Below are positions 1 through 11,819 of a stretch of DNA of 64,000 bases, one piece after another. The translations under genes and the position numbers were made by a program. The notes below the pieces were generated by a model, which saw nothing but the letters and a program-made list of their open reading frames with translations, was not told the DNA's origin and did not search any database. This DNA is from Aphrophora alni (taxonomy: Eukaryota > Arthropoda > Insecta > Hemiptera > Aphrophoridae). Where the stretch lies: assembly GCA_963513935.1 (NCBI GenBank), contig OY740774.1, forward strand, positions 24,323,949 through 24,387,948, given 5' to 3'. Every line of letters starts with the position of its first letter. Positions within the stretch are counted from its first letter, which is position 1.

Positions 1-500
1 GTTACAACTTTTTCATATAGTTTTGCGTTAGATCCCTCTCATCTCTCCTAGGTCTCTCTTGACTAACTGTTGTTCTTGTCCGACCTCGACACGATTAGGG
101 TATTCGGGTCTTTATTTTTGTTCTTTTCTTTTTCTTTCTAAGGTGATGATGACCGAAAGGTTTTTCGCTTATTAAACAACAAGGAAAACATTGAGTTTTG
201 GAGAGCTAGGTGTCTCTTTGTTCTTTTCTTCCTTTTTTATAAGGCGATAATGACCAAAAAGGGTTTTAAATTATAAACAACAAGGAAAAAATTGAGTTTT
301 CGAGTGTTAGGGGACTTTTTATATTTTTATTTTCTTCCCTTTTTTTTTATATAAGGCGATTATGACTGTTATGACCGAAAGGGTTTTCGTTTATAAATAA
401 AATGGGGCGGGGAAATTGAGTTTTTTGGGGGCCTGGTCCCTTTTATGTTCTTTTTTTATTAGGCGATGGTAAGTATGAGATATTTCGCTTTTAAACAAGA
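1..500 (+). repeat. SINE-like family copy with reiterated 3' end
   Basis: The first 190 bases are a copy of the main dispersed family of this window, cut by the window start. It contains landmark segments seen in many copies: tagatccctctc, gtctctcttgac, gttcttgtccgacc, ggtgatgatgaccg and taaacaacaagg. The end segment with the hairpin motif then recurs three more times (near 241, 353 and 461) with a period of roughly 100-112 bases, each more diverged. I assign the + strand of the family to the orientation that ends in the hairpin and an A-rich tail. Confidence 0.75.
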
Positions 501-3500
501 GTATAAAATGTTCATGATTTTAACTATGTTAAGGTAATATAAATCAGAGGATTTAAGAATATAAACAAATTGATAATTATTGCAATTATTGTGGTTTTAG
601 TTTATGTTCCTAATATTCCAGTTAGGGGAATTACTAATTAATACTGTGAATTTCTCAAGTGCTCATTAAATATTAATATTATTACAATAATAATGACGTT
701 AAAATATGAACTTACATTTCCTTCCTTTAGTAATTATCTGAAAATTATATAATTTACATTTAACAAATCTGCTATTGCCATTATTTAATTTTTCTGAAAT
801 CCATAAAACATTACCGGTAACCCTAATTAGTCATGCATTATATGGGCTGATTTTCGTGCATGTATGTACTCTTTGCTTTTGATTCTACGTATAAGAAAGT
901 TAGTGCACCAATTTATTAATTGTATTCCATTAATAGAGAAAGCCAGCTCTGGATGGAGACATTTTGCTTTACATTTTAGTTATGTCAGAGATATCTTTGA
1001 CATACGAAGCAAAACGCCGACATAACGCTGTGGTGTCTGAATATATTTTAATATTTAATACACCGTAGCAGAGCAGAGTGACATTTGTCACTACCAACCA
1101 GGAACTTTAGTGTTTTAATAACCTTTCCAGTGAGTTGTTGATATGGTTTACATTCAAACGAAATAGTTTTAATCTAGGCTTGTTCAATATAATGTATTCA
1201 GCGTTCTATTTCATAGCGGAACGGATTGGGTAACCTGTTGTGCAACAGAATTACTGTGCACAAAATCGATGGATAGGTTGTACTTTTGAATGTATGAAGA
1301 AGTCCCCTAGCGAACGATAATGTGAGGCTCAATATGTTGGTTGAATTGTTGATTTTACATACTAGCTCTATTGTAGGGATTGAAGAGCAGAAATTATAGG
1401 TTCTGGTGCTGTTATCTAACGGTCCACTTCTAGTACAGCTTGTCGTATTGCAAGCTCCTTCCATATTAGCGCATATTGAACCTAAACCCATATAAACTAC
1501 AACTGTTCAAACTCACACAGATAGAATGAATAAACATTAGCTATAGTTTTATCTATGCCTTTTTAAAGAGAGATTTCAGTTTGTGTGGATATGAGTTCAC
1601 CAACGGAAATCTAGACATATCTGGATTTTCTAGTGTTCATTTGAAATTGGATGATTGTCTAGTATTTTTTAGATAACCAAAAACACTGTTGAAAAAAGTT
1701 AAGTCATCTCTTAAAAACAACCAAAAACACTGTTGAAAAATGTTAAGTCACCTCTTAAAAGTTTAAGAGAATTTTGATGAAATTATCAGTCTGCTGTTTC
1801 ACCATTATACTTGGTTCCACGTTCACCTTTCAATATGTGTCATACAGGAGAGTGTCATACTATTTAACCTGTAAACGTTACAATGGCAAGGGGGTGTTTC
1901 ACCGATTCTGTGAAGGTAACATGGTCGCTTTTATGAATGTACGTTGTAAATATATATAGTCTAAGTCCTACCAAATGCAAACAATTATTGCGATTTGAAA
2001 AGGAATCTATCATTTTTATCTCATTATGATGAAGGAAGTGCTTTGAACAATTTACAGTGGTAATCTTCCTACTTTGTTTGAGTGACACCAGTTTTCAGAG
2101 TGGAGTTGCTGAAGATTCTGGAGCCCAGAAGTTAAGTTTGTAAAAGTTTTGATACTTTTTTTTAAGAAAAGGATATTATTTATTTTAATTATCTCAACAT
2201 TATTTTCATTTGTAATCAATTATAAATTATGATTTCCTTCAGTTCGTCAATTAAAAATCATATTTGACGAACTGTGACAGAATTTGTGACTATATATGCT
2301 CTTCTTTTGTTTTCTATCGCTTGAATTCGGTGAATTAACGAGGATTCTTTTTCGTTTACATCTTCATTAAATTGAGTTGCTGTAATTCTAAAATAGACAA
2401 CTTCTTTGTTTTTTCTGTTTCACTAGAAAAATAATCAGTTTTAATGGTTTTCCTCAATTTTTTTTCAGTGTGTCTACTGAGGAAATCGAAACTGTATCGT
2501 TGGTGTTTATGTCTAGAGATTTCTTTCCGATAAAGGTTTCAATTTATTTAACATGGAACATGGTCTTCCCTTGTTCCTACAGTAATTTTTCCGGGAAGTT
2601 GTGGAGAATATGAAGTTTTCTTTAATTTATAGATCTTGCCTTAACTTTGCTTTTCACATTTGTAGTAATTTCTTACAGTTCTCAACAGAACGCCTATTCG
2701 TTCCTGGTAACCTTTGTGTATTTCTTGCCAGGCATTTTCTTTTGTTTCCGCATCTTTTGGTACTATTGACATGTTTAGCACAAACAATTTCAAAACGGCC
2801 AGGATAATTTTTTTGCACGAATTAAATGAATTATATACATCCTGTTTCGAATTTATGATTTTGATTCTTCATCACTCGACACGCTTGGAGATTGGCGACT
2901 AATAACAACCCAAAACAGAAATGGGTGTTGAAGGTCAGAGTGTAGCTCAAAAAACTTTTTTCACTAACGTCAAACAATGTTTACTGACAAAACTTAAATG
3001 TTTACTAATTACAATAAGCGAACTTTAAAAATTACTTTTTACTTGACACCTCTAAGACAATTTAATAAATAATTTTAAGATTTAGCACAGACTTGTTCAC
3101 TTCAAAATAAGCATTTGCTATGTCTTATAAGGTAACACTTCACTTAATAAGACATCACTAACTAGACTTTATCCTTTCTACTCATTATAACTTTGCCTTA
3201 GGCTTTATATAAGGAACCCGTTGTTAATTTTCTTTCCTGTAAACACTGCCATGCTGTTGTCGAAGCATAGACAACAAACATTAGCTGCAGTACTTTCAAT
3301 GCCAGACTAGCAAGCACTTGCCATTATCTTATTTTATTAATTAGACTAGACGTTCTGGTACAAAGCATCTTGTACTTGTAATGCTTCTTGAACACGTTTG
3401 AAACATATAAAACACTTCGGTAGTCCCATCAAACGTTCTCACAAGTGTTTTGACACCAAAACTACACGAGTTTTATTTCATTTAATCACTATTTTCGGGA

Positions 3501-3796
3501 CATTTATACAATATATGACAAATGACTTATTTTGGGATTAGAGCAGCAAGTTTTGACATACATTAAAAAAAATGTAATTTTGTATATTAATAAAATATTC
3601 ATATAAAAATAAAATAAAAATCCATTCAAAGGAAAAATTAACTAAAATTGGTTTCTAACAGTTTTCGCCCTTCCTGTAAAACTGGGAAACGTGGACATGT
3701 TGCCTTTCTGCAGTAAACAATTCATGTAAAAATCAAATGAAAGTTATACAATCTCAGAAGAAAACTACTTGTGCAAATAGGCCTACGTAATAATTT
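501..3796. other. Non-coding AT-rich region
   Basis: No gene was recognised here. The open frames are short, overlapping and without family signatures. The region contains the 44-bp tandem duplication at 1675-1762 but no other structure I can support. Confidence 0.5.
1675..1762 (+). repeat. 44-bp tandem duplication
   Basis: Two adjacent 44-bp units, each starting aaccaaaaacactgttg and passing through gttaagtca, occur at 1675-1718 and 1719-1762. They differ by only a few bases, which suggests a recent local slippage event. Confidence 0.85.
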
Positions 3797-4021
3797 TGTT
3801 TTTCTTGTTTAATGACAATAAACCTCTCTGTCGTCGTCTTATAAAAAGAGAGAATACAATAGAGATTGCTAGCCCTTGAATGCTGAAAACAGCGGTAGAG
3901 TCGGAAATAATCAGTAGTTGGTCGAGAGAGATCTGATAATGAAGATAGAAGAGAAGGATCTAATCCAAGACTACAAGAAAAATAGTGTAAAATCCAGCTC
4001 GGCTTGCCACATTCGTACTTG
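3797..4021 (-). repeat. SINE-like family copy followed by A26
   Basis: This is a near full-length copy in reverse orientation. It runs from aacctctctgtcgtcgtctta through gtcggaaat, ttggtcgagagag and gatctaatccaagacta to the end of the family head. An uninterrupted run of 26 A lies at 4022-4047. Because the copy is reversed, the A-run lies at the head end rather than the hairpin end, so it is not the usual SINE tail position. Confidence 0.75.
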
Positions 4022-4172
4022 AAAAAAAAAAAAAAAAAAAAAAAAAATAAAAATCAAAACGAAGTCTACTTGTATGATTTAGAATTTGTCAAAAAAGAAA
4101 TTCAGAAATTAGCGGCTGTAGTATCGCCATCTAATTGTCCACTAATGGGAACTTCAAAGCCATGTTGTTTTT

Positions 4173-4313
4173 AGGTGAAAATAGAATACGCTAATGTCTT
4201 GAGGGTCGGAAAAGAACAAAGGGTTTATTGGTAAAGATAGACCTTATAGGAAAGATGAAAGAGAGAGATCTAACACATGAAAAGGTGTAGATCCAGCTAG
4301 GGTACCTCAAGAT
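4173..4313 (-). repeat. SINE-like family partial copy
   Basis: This truncated reverse copy has the central and head segments (gagggtcggaaaagaac, gaaagatgaaagaga, ggtgtagatccagctaggg) but lacks the hairpin end. It lies 150 bp from the previous copy in the same orientation. Confidence 0.65.
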
Positions 4314-4974
4314 TGTTATACTATTACGTATTATGAACTGATGAACTTCAAAAAATAATTTCTCTATATTTCAAATGTGGATACTAGCTTATTGCTTCTT
4401 TTTTTTGATGGTTTTCAGTGTTTTTTTACACTCTTAGTGCAAACTTTCCGAACTAATACAAACTGAGCGGAGACATTTTTGACCGCAAATCAGTTAAGAT
4501 TAGATAAGAACGTCCATGACATTCACAACATATATGTATATACAGTATGTAAGTTCACTCACCCGGTTAGGGCCTCTTTACGCATGGTAGATTTAACACT
4601 GCTTTGGAACATAACTATCAAGGTCAATTCGTAACTAAAACATATTTCACTTTTGTTTACGTGTCGCATCAGATTCAGTTGTTAGAAATATTATTCTCTA
4701 TACAGAGTGTTCATATAAAACAGATATAACTATGAACATACTATTTAACAACATCATTTAAGTTAGGTATAAATTTTACATCCGGTTCAGTCCTCTTTTA
4801 CAAACTTGTCATATTATTTAATAGATATTTTCAAATTTGTTACTAAATACAGTATAGGGATTTTACTCTCTCACGGATACGTAGTATAGAGAAAGTAGCG
4901 TGATGGGTCATAAATTCATGTGACGTTTATCAGATATATTCGTTTTTAGTCAATTTATTTTCGTTTTTGGTAAA

Positions 4975-5215
4975 AAGGAGGGTTTTGGAATGATGTCCGT
5001 CTATCTTTCGTATGAACGCGTGAACCGATTTTAATAATTGAATTCGGTATATGGCCATATCTCGGGAGAAATTTTTTTAAAGAAATTCAATTATTTTTTG
5101 TTGAACATAAGAAGAAAAACCCCATTAAGTTACGATTTGTTCAAGTATAGCTTTTAAGGAATGCTAATAAATAAAACATATTAGTTGCTATCTCTATAAA
5201 AATGCCGGTTCGTAA
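4975..5215 (+). repeat. Dispersed repeat, copy 1 (partner near 9425)
   Basis: This copy shares gaaccgattttaat, ttacgattt and a tcaagtatagct/ttaaagtataact segment, in the same order and spacing, with the block at 9425-9713. It reads like a degenerate retroelement 3' tail. Confidence 0.5.
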
Positions 5216-5929
5216 GTCATTGTTAATTTTTTTTATTTTTTTTTTTATTTTTTTTTTTTTTATTTTTATTATTTTTTTTTTTTTAAATCAGCCAAGTGGC
5301 TGATACGTTTAGGAATTAGCGAAAAACAAAAGTGAAACTTGACCTCGGTCATTTGCAACGCCTTAGGGGTTGCCGGGAATAAATTTAATACCCGGATTAG
5401 GCTACTCCAACATAGAAACGTGTTCACTCATACCCAAATAGGTCTTAATTCTCTCATCCCGTCAGACCAAACACCACTCTAAGTGACCAGTTCTTAATGA
5501 ATTACATAGTAACTGTACACTCTAATTAATTGTAAAATGGGTGATCAAAAGCTGTAACTCATTCTCTTTAAATTTATATAATTATAGTGGTTCGATATAT
5601 TTTATATGCTTTCCCGAGAATCTCGTAAACGCCATTTCCCGAAAAATTTACTAAAGAATTAAACTGCCCAAATTGTTAGGACTCGACTATAATCTTATTC
5701 TTTGCCGGATCCTCTGCTTTAGTCTGTGTCCTAACGTGACAGACGTCCTCAGTAACAAATGACACCTGATCCCTTCCTTCTTAATACCTCGTAGTTTGCA
5801 ATCTGGCTGGTGATCCCGGTTAGTCGTACTGCCCACCAAGATCCCGGATGACTCTTCATCGGAACGCATCATACATTTTAAGCTAGATTGAGTTAGCGCG
5901 TTTGTAACACAGGCGAAGTGAAGTTAGAT

Positions 5930-6065
5930 ATATAAATATTTTTTTCCATTGTTCATTTTCACTTTTTGATCGACTGATCTGGCATTTGTGTTAACCAATA
6001 ATTTTGGTCGGTTTTTATTTGATTTTGGAGATGGATGCGTGAGAAACTTTGTGCAATGTTTTTGC
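5930..6065 (+). repeat. Dispersed repeat with the tttgtgcaatgttt motif, copy 1
   Basis: The block ends in gagaaactttgtgcaatgtt. A related block at 10740-10885 shares attttcactttttgatcgac-like and tttgtgcaatgttt segments, and isolated tails of the same motif occur near 25270 (+) and 13085 (reverse). The family is unidentified. Confidence 0.45.
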
Positions 6066-7077
6066 ATTGATTTTTCAATCTTTCAAGATGTTGGAAGTTA
6101 AACAAAATTTAGTTCTGGTAATTTTGAAGATACAGTATATTGAAATCTATTTGTTTAACTAACTGTTATCCGTGGCTTTGCACGTAAATATTTCAGTTTC
6201 AACATTGTTAAATTAGTTACATAATACATAATATTATAATGGGAATAGAAATTAGCTCAAGGCAATTATAGATTTAGAGAATAATTTTTGATTTATACAA
6301 ATTTTATACAGATCTATGTTTAATGATATAACAACATTTGTTCAGCTACACACGGACTCGTACACGCATATATATTTTTGTCACTAAAGTGCTTCCTTGT
6401 AGACAACATATTTTGTACTGCCATTGGAACAAATAAAGAAAGCGCTACTTTCGCTGACGCGGAAGCATGCAACATACAACTGTCTATGAGAAAAACTTCT
6501 TAAATCTAGGCCTGTTATTTGTTAAGTCTGGCCCTTGTGATGTATTAATAGTCATTGCGAAGCAAACATTTACTTGAAATTGAAATCTTTTAAAATTGAA
6601 ATGGAACGGTATTGGGTAAGATTGGAATTCTTGGGATAGATACTGTTCTTCTTTATCACGACTTGTTAAGATAATCGTCTCATTGGTGTGAGTTTTTTAA
6701 AGATTTAACTTTTAAGCTTGTTCCATTCTGCGGTGGCTCCAAATTAGCTAAAAGTTTAAACATTTAGTAAAAAATGTTTTTTATCAAATATTAGACCTAA
6801 TTTTAATATTATCGTTTGAAATTTAAGGGTAGTTTTTAATCCTGTTACTGAATTTTCTCAGTGGTAAGAGATTGGTAAACCTACTCCTTATACACTATAA
6901 CCATACGAAATTTCATAAAAATTGGCTCAGTAGTTTCCGAGATTAGTGCGAACAAAAAACAAACAAAAATCGTGTGTGCTGAAGATCAGACGATAGAAGT
7001 GAAAACAATATGAAATATAGTTGCCTATTCAAAGAATCAAATTTGAATAGTTTAAAACATTTACGCAAAATCACTTC

Positions 7078-7392
7078 AAAATGCGACACATTGGTCTAGA
7101 CTAGGCCTAACCTCGCTAAGGTTATATTTTGAAACTGATGGACTTATAATAGTACATATCTAACAACGGTTTTAAGTGTGCTATGGTAACTAAATTTTTA
7201 TGTAAATTTAAAATTAAGTTTAAAAGAGTTCAAAATGTTTCACACTGATCCAGACTAAATCCAGCCTATCGTATCTTTGAGTTGAATTATTATACCTGGT
7301 GGACCTAAGCTTTTATAAGTAAAATGTTTTATACTAGTCTAGGCTAATCCTAACATATCTTTGTGTTGAACTATTAAAGCTGATTGACTGTT
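7078..7392 (+). repeat. Three degenerate repeat units
   Basis: Three units of about 70-75 bases (near 7078, 7232 and 7321) each read aaaatg, a cac/tac step, ggtctagactaggcctaa or a variant, a tatctttg-like step, then a TTGAA-type step and a tgg/ttgac end. They are strongly diverged. The second and third are adjacent, while about 85 bp separate the first and second. Confidence 0.5.
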
Positions 7393-8221
7393 ATAATTGA
7401 GTATTCGTGATTTATTTACTGCACATGCGGGAACATTGACTGCTACAGATTTATAGTTTTTTGTAATAATTCAATTTCTTTGTAAGGTATGAAACAAAGT
7501 TACCTTATTCAAAAATACTAGTTAACTAAAAACATTAGTTAAGTTTGCAAAGTTTCATTGAGATGAGTCCTGTAGATGCCGCGATAATCGCGAACAATTA
7601 TCGATTTTACGGCTGGCATTTCCTTATGGGAAAATTACAATTGGAAAACCTTTTCATTTACATTTTTAACTCAACTTTTAATTTCTATATCGAAACAACT
7701 TAACACCATAACATTCTTATGAGTGGAAACTATGATGTTATCAATTAATTCTCATTAAAATCTGTTCAATAGTTTTTATGTACGAGGAGGACAAACATAG
7801 ATTCCTCAACAGATTTAGTAGTATAAATTCTGACTTCTGTTTTGTTTGTTTTTTTATTTTTTCCTCTAGGAAGGAGTAGCAGGAAGAGGACGGCAACAGT
7901 AAATTTATTGTTTCAATCAAGCGTAACACCTTGACCGATTCTTGTGCTTTCGATGTTCTCCAAAATCTTGTCCCAGCTGGTAGTGTAACGTTCTCCAGGC
8001 TGCTGGGCTCCAGAGATCCACCCTTATCCTCTGATAAGTACGGTAGAGTCGTGTACGGTAGTTTCATTATCTTGCTCGTACAGTCTGCTTGAGTGTGAAG
8101 TCTGATGATAACCTCTTTATGCATGGCTTCACAGCTCATAGCAAACACTTACTCAAGGTATCTCCTATCTCGCAATGTTCATGTCAGTGCAACATTGAGT
8201 ACGCCTTGAAAATCCGGAGGG

Positions 8222-8400
8222 ACTACGCTTTTTTTCATGTAGTCTTGGATTAGAGCCATCTCTTTCTTATCAGGTTTCCTCTTGACGCTATTCTAGATCT
8301 AGGGTGGTTTTATTTTCTGGTTTCTTCTTCCTTTTTTTTTTTTTTTTTTAAAAAAAAAGGTTATGACGACCAAAAATTTTTTCGCCTTTAAACAACAAAT
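8222..8400 (+). repeat. SINE-like family copy with expanded poly-T/poly-A
   Basis: This forward copy runs from ttcatgtagtcttggatta through tcttatcaggt and cctcttgacg to cgcctttaaacaacaaat. The run just before the hairpin has grown to about 20 T followed by 9 A, and the hairpin arm is altered (ggttatgacgaccaaaaa). Confidence 0.75.
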
Positions 8401-9424
8401 TCCTCCCCCATCAAAAAATCACGCCATTGGTGTGTGTGTGTTTCCTAACCAATATATTAATCGCCAAACTTATCAGTTGTAAGATTGATTGACAATCTGG
8501 TTTCGGTCCTACTAGGCAGGAAACGGCTCCCTTTTTTGGCCAATCCGACTGCTTTTACCTTTCTTTAGTTAATGGTTTCGTTTGTTTGGTAATGTGTAAA
8601 AAAAAGTTTCCATAATGTGTTTACACCTTTAATTTACAATCGTAAAACATTCTCTTTTAAGCGAACAGGATTTTTACGTCCTTTTTGTAATACTTGTAGT
8701 TTTTTTACTTTCTCACATGTAGGCTACATAAGTAGTCTAAACAGTTCTGTAATTGTGTAACAAAAATCATATGGGGGGGGGGTCTGTTCAAGAAGAGTAT
8801 CGCCACTCAAACAGTGGCACCCAGAAGGTTTTTTAATCTAACCAAACCAATTTTATACAAAATCTATGCCTTTCCAGATGGTGTCGAACAGATCTTCATC
8901 CTTATTCCTACATGGCGCCACATGAATTCACATACTGTTATGAGGGATCTAACAAATCTCTACTGGTTCCAGACTCTTTCTGTTGTTGGTAAATACCGTC
9001 CTTAATACACGCCAACAACGTTTCAGATGTTCTGACGGATCAGGTTCTGTCGGTTTCCCTTATGTTAATAGAAAATTGTTTACGAGTGGCGGTCTTCTTT
9101 TTTTAATAGACCCCTATGTAATATGTAATCCGAGGTGTTGGCAACCGATATTTGATATGTAGTCATAATTTGGCAATATACTACGAGACGTTTAAACAAC
9201 GATTTTGTCACTCGATGTTTGTCTTAAGACTGAAACACAACATTTAGCATTTAGTACTTATCTTCCTTTTATAATTGTCGCAGAATTTTTTTGATAGAAA
9301 AATTGTCTACTGAGCTATTACATAAAAGTTCCAATTTCTCAAAATCGGTTCTACCGAAAATCTTGAGTCATAAAATTGATATACATTGATTGTAGATTTG
9401 TTTGCGGATATATTCGTTTTGATG
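8401..9424. other. Non-coding region
   Basis: No gene was recognised. A 63-codon plus frame at 8814-9005 lies in slightly GC-richer sequence but has no recognised family, acceptor or donor. Confidence 0.45.
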
Positions 9425-9713
9425 TCCCCCGTCTCCCAACAAGTTTAAAAAATATATAATGTCTCTTATGTCTTATGTGCAGTGATTTACAGCTCAAACG
9501 GGTCGACCGATTTTAATTCATTAAATTTGGTATTTGGGAATATTTTGGGGTAGCTTCCATAAGTAAAACACCACGGAATTACGATTTAAAAAAAATTCGT
9601 TCTAACGATTTTTATCAAATTTTGTTAAAGTATAACTTCTAAAGACTCAATATAAATCGTATTGGTAGTCGTCTCTCCAAATATACTACGTTGTTTAGTT
9701 ATAGGTAAAACGC
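9425..9713 (+). repeat. Dispersed repeat, copy 2, abutting the pentamer array
   Basis: This is the second copy of the repeat at 4975-5215, in the same orientation. It ends in tataggtaaaacgcc directly against the pentameric array. Confidence 0.5.
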
Positions 9714-10355
9714 CCCAACCTATCCTAACCTATCCTATCATACCCTAACCTATCTTATCTTATTCTAACCTATCCTATCCTAACCTAACCTAACCTATCA
9801 TATCTTAACCTAACCTATCTTAGCTTATGCTAACCTATCCTATCCTAACCTATCATACCCTATCATATCTTAACCTAACCTATCTTATCTTACCTTTGCT
9901 AACCTATCCTATCCTATCCTAACCTATCATATCTTATGCTAACCTATCCTATCCTAACCTATCATACCCTAACCTATCTTATCCTAACCTATCCTATCCT
10001 ATCATACCCTAACGTATCTTATCTTATGCTAACATATCCTATCTTATGCTAACCTATCCTACCCTAACCTATCATACCCTAACCTATCTTATCTTATGCT
10101 AACCTATCCTATCTTATGCTAACCTATCCTATCCTATCATACCCTAACCTATCCTATATTCTTATAATAACCTATCCTATCCTAACCTATCATATCCTAA
10201 CCTATCTTAGCTTATGCTAACCTATCCTATCCTAACTTAACCTATCATACCCTAACCTATCTTATCCTAACCTAACCTAACCTATTTTTTCTTATGCTAA
10301 CCTATCCTATTCTATCATATCTTATCTTATCTTATGCTAACTTATCCTATCCTAA
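9714..10355 (+). repeat. Telomere-like degenerate CCTAA pentamer array
   Basis: About 642 bp are built almost wholly of in-phase pentamers: CTAAC (the insect telomere unit CCTAA in another phase) mixed with CTATC, TTATC, TTATG and ATACC variants. A higher-order unit of ten pentamers (about 50 bp), roughly CTAAC CTATC CTATC / CTAAC CTATC ATACC / CTAAC CTATC TTATC TTATG, recurs several times. The C-rich strand is the + strand. The array is interstitial within this window and heavily diverged, so it is either an old telomeric insertion or an independent pentameric satellite. Confidence 0.85.
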
Positions 10356-10452
10356 TAGAACAAAATTTGAACACAAATTCTCACAAATAGTACGTTTATT
10401 TATTCAAACGCTTTTCAATGTTAAAATCTCCATCTTCAGTTATAGTTTGGTT
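10356..10452 (-). mobile_element. Penelope-like terminus with hammerhead-like core (left arm)
   Basis: Read on the minus strand, this arm has ACTGAAGA, 16 bases, GAAA, then AGCGTTTGAATAAATAAAC and a block ending TTGTGTTCAAATTTTGTTC. It is the inverted partner of 10462-10557. CUGANGA ... GAAA is the conserved hammerhead ribozyme core, and hammerheads are known in the termini of Penelope-like retroelements. Stem II is weak, and no reverse transcriptase is seen nearby. Confidence 0.45.
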
Positions 10453-10461
10453 CTTGTTGCT

Positions 10462-10557
10462 CGTGCATCACTGAAGATGGCGATTTTGTAGTTGAAACGC
10501 GTTTGAATAAATGAATTTATTATTTGTGAAAAAATGTGTTCAAGTTTTATTCTTTTA
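10462..10557 (+). mobile_element. Penelope-like terminus with hammerhead-like core (right arm)
   Basis: On the + strand this arm has TCA, CTGAAGA (10471-10477), a 16-base segment, GAAA (10494-10497), ACGCGT overlapping that A, then TTTGAATAAATGAATT and the tail gtgttcaagttttattc. It forms an inverted repeat with 10356-10452. UCA before the core can pair with UGA after it as a short stem I, GGC/GUU can make a weak stem II, and the palindromic ACGCGU could act as a minimal stem III, perhaps as a dimer. The fold is a hypothesis. Confidence 0.5.
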
Positions 10558-10739
10558 AGTATACCATCTCACACATCAAACTCAATATTTATTTATGTCC
10601 TGTTAGGATACAAATGAATTATTAGGACAACCTAACCTAACCCAAACCGGTGTAAAAAATCTTAGCTAGATTTTAATGAAATACGATTTACGCTGACACA
10701 AGAGAAGCAAGTTTAGGCTCTTCTTTAAATATATATTTT

Positions 10740-10885
10740 TGGAAGACTGCGTCAATGTTTTATTTTCACTTTTTAATTGACAACTACCAAACTGACATTA
10801 TTGGTGTCGATTGGTTTTCGTTGTTTATATTATTTTTCTAGACGGGGCGATTGGGAACGTTTGTGCAATGTTTCTGCTCCATTTA
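10740..10885 (+). repeat. Dispersed repeat with the tttgtgcaatgttt motif, copy 2
   Basis: This is the partner of the block at 5930-6065, with matching order of ttttcactttttaattgac, ggtgtcgattggtttt and gtttgtgcaatgtttctgc. Confidence 0.45.
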
Positions 10886-11819
10886 TTCATAAGTAAGTAT
10901 AGATAGTGACGAATTTATATTCTTTGCTAGTTTTTTGTTTTAATGTATTTATAATATTGTAATCACAGTAGAGTCTGTTATTGACACAACACAGTATGGA
11001 ATTATGAAACAATAGATCGTTATCTATTTAACAGGTTTCCACCATTATGGTCCTTCAAGGTTATAAACTTCAAAGGACAATATAAATATTGTACTTAGAC
11101 ATTGAATTGTTGTTCTGAAGGATAGATATGATTTGTTTCGACGATTGAAGGATATCTAACTGTGATTTTTTTAATTGTTATCTTCTCACAGCAATTTTAA
11201 ATTACCATTATTTGACTGGATGAACGGTTGAACTGAATATAATAAGTTGATATTATTATACTTTCCAGCCCCGTAATACAAACAGATTCTCTAAATAACA
11301 ATGTTAGTTTGTTGGACCTTGTAGGAAACATCAAATTAAATAGAGTAAGTTTGTTTAAAACAGTTGTTAAACAGATTTTTTCAACCTGTAAACTGTGTGT
11401 ATTACTCCTTTTTGGATGTCGATTAGGTCCTGACGAGCCTTGTAGATAAAATGTTTACACTCGCTTCGCTCGTGCCAGTACCTCGGTTGTAACCGGCCAC
11501 TTCGTACTCTGTTGGATTTCACAACTATACGAATATCATCTCTTTTTCTTTTTTTTACCGATATTTGTCATCGTAGAGAGGTAGGGTTGATACTATTACA
11601 CGCAGAATTGAAATCTGTAAGTTTCTATAGAATTTAGTGTGATAACGCATGAGATATGGAGGGGGGAACCTTTAAAATTGCCGATATTTTGGTATAGGGA
11701 CTGTGTTCATATAGAATACTATTGGAATTCAGAAAAAAATCGAATTGAAAATCAAAATGGCGGTAATTTTTAACGGGGTTTTGATCAACTTATAAAAATA
11801 AATTTGATAAAAATATACA

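Larger units (their letters stand above)
4314..8221. other. Non-coding region with scattered repeat fragments
   Basis: No gene was recognised. It contains a T-rich simple tract (about 5228-5284), a GC-richer patch at 5690-5880 whose 61-codon minus frame matches nothing I know, the repeat pairs listed separately, and sequence near 6900-6960 (tttcataaaaattggctcag) typical of the 3' tails of arthropod retroelements. The open frame at 7741-8148 is discussed under findings. Confidence 0.5.

Noticed and set aside
6983..7012. CTGAAGA followed by GAAA near 7.0 kb
   Set aside because: The spacing is close, but the conserved flanks and tail of the Penelope-like copies are absent, so a chance match is likely.
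10294..10491. 65-codon plus frame
   Set aside because: Its first third is translated pentamer repeat and the rest is the inverted Penelope-like pair.
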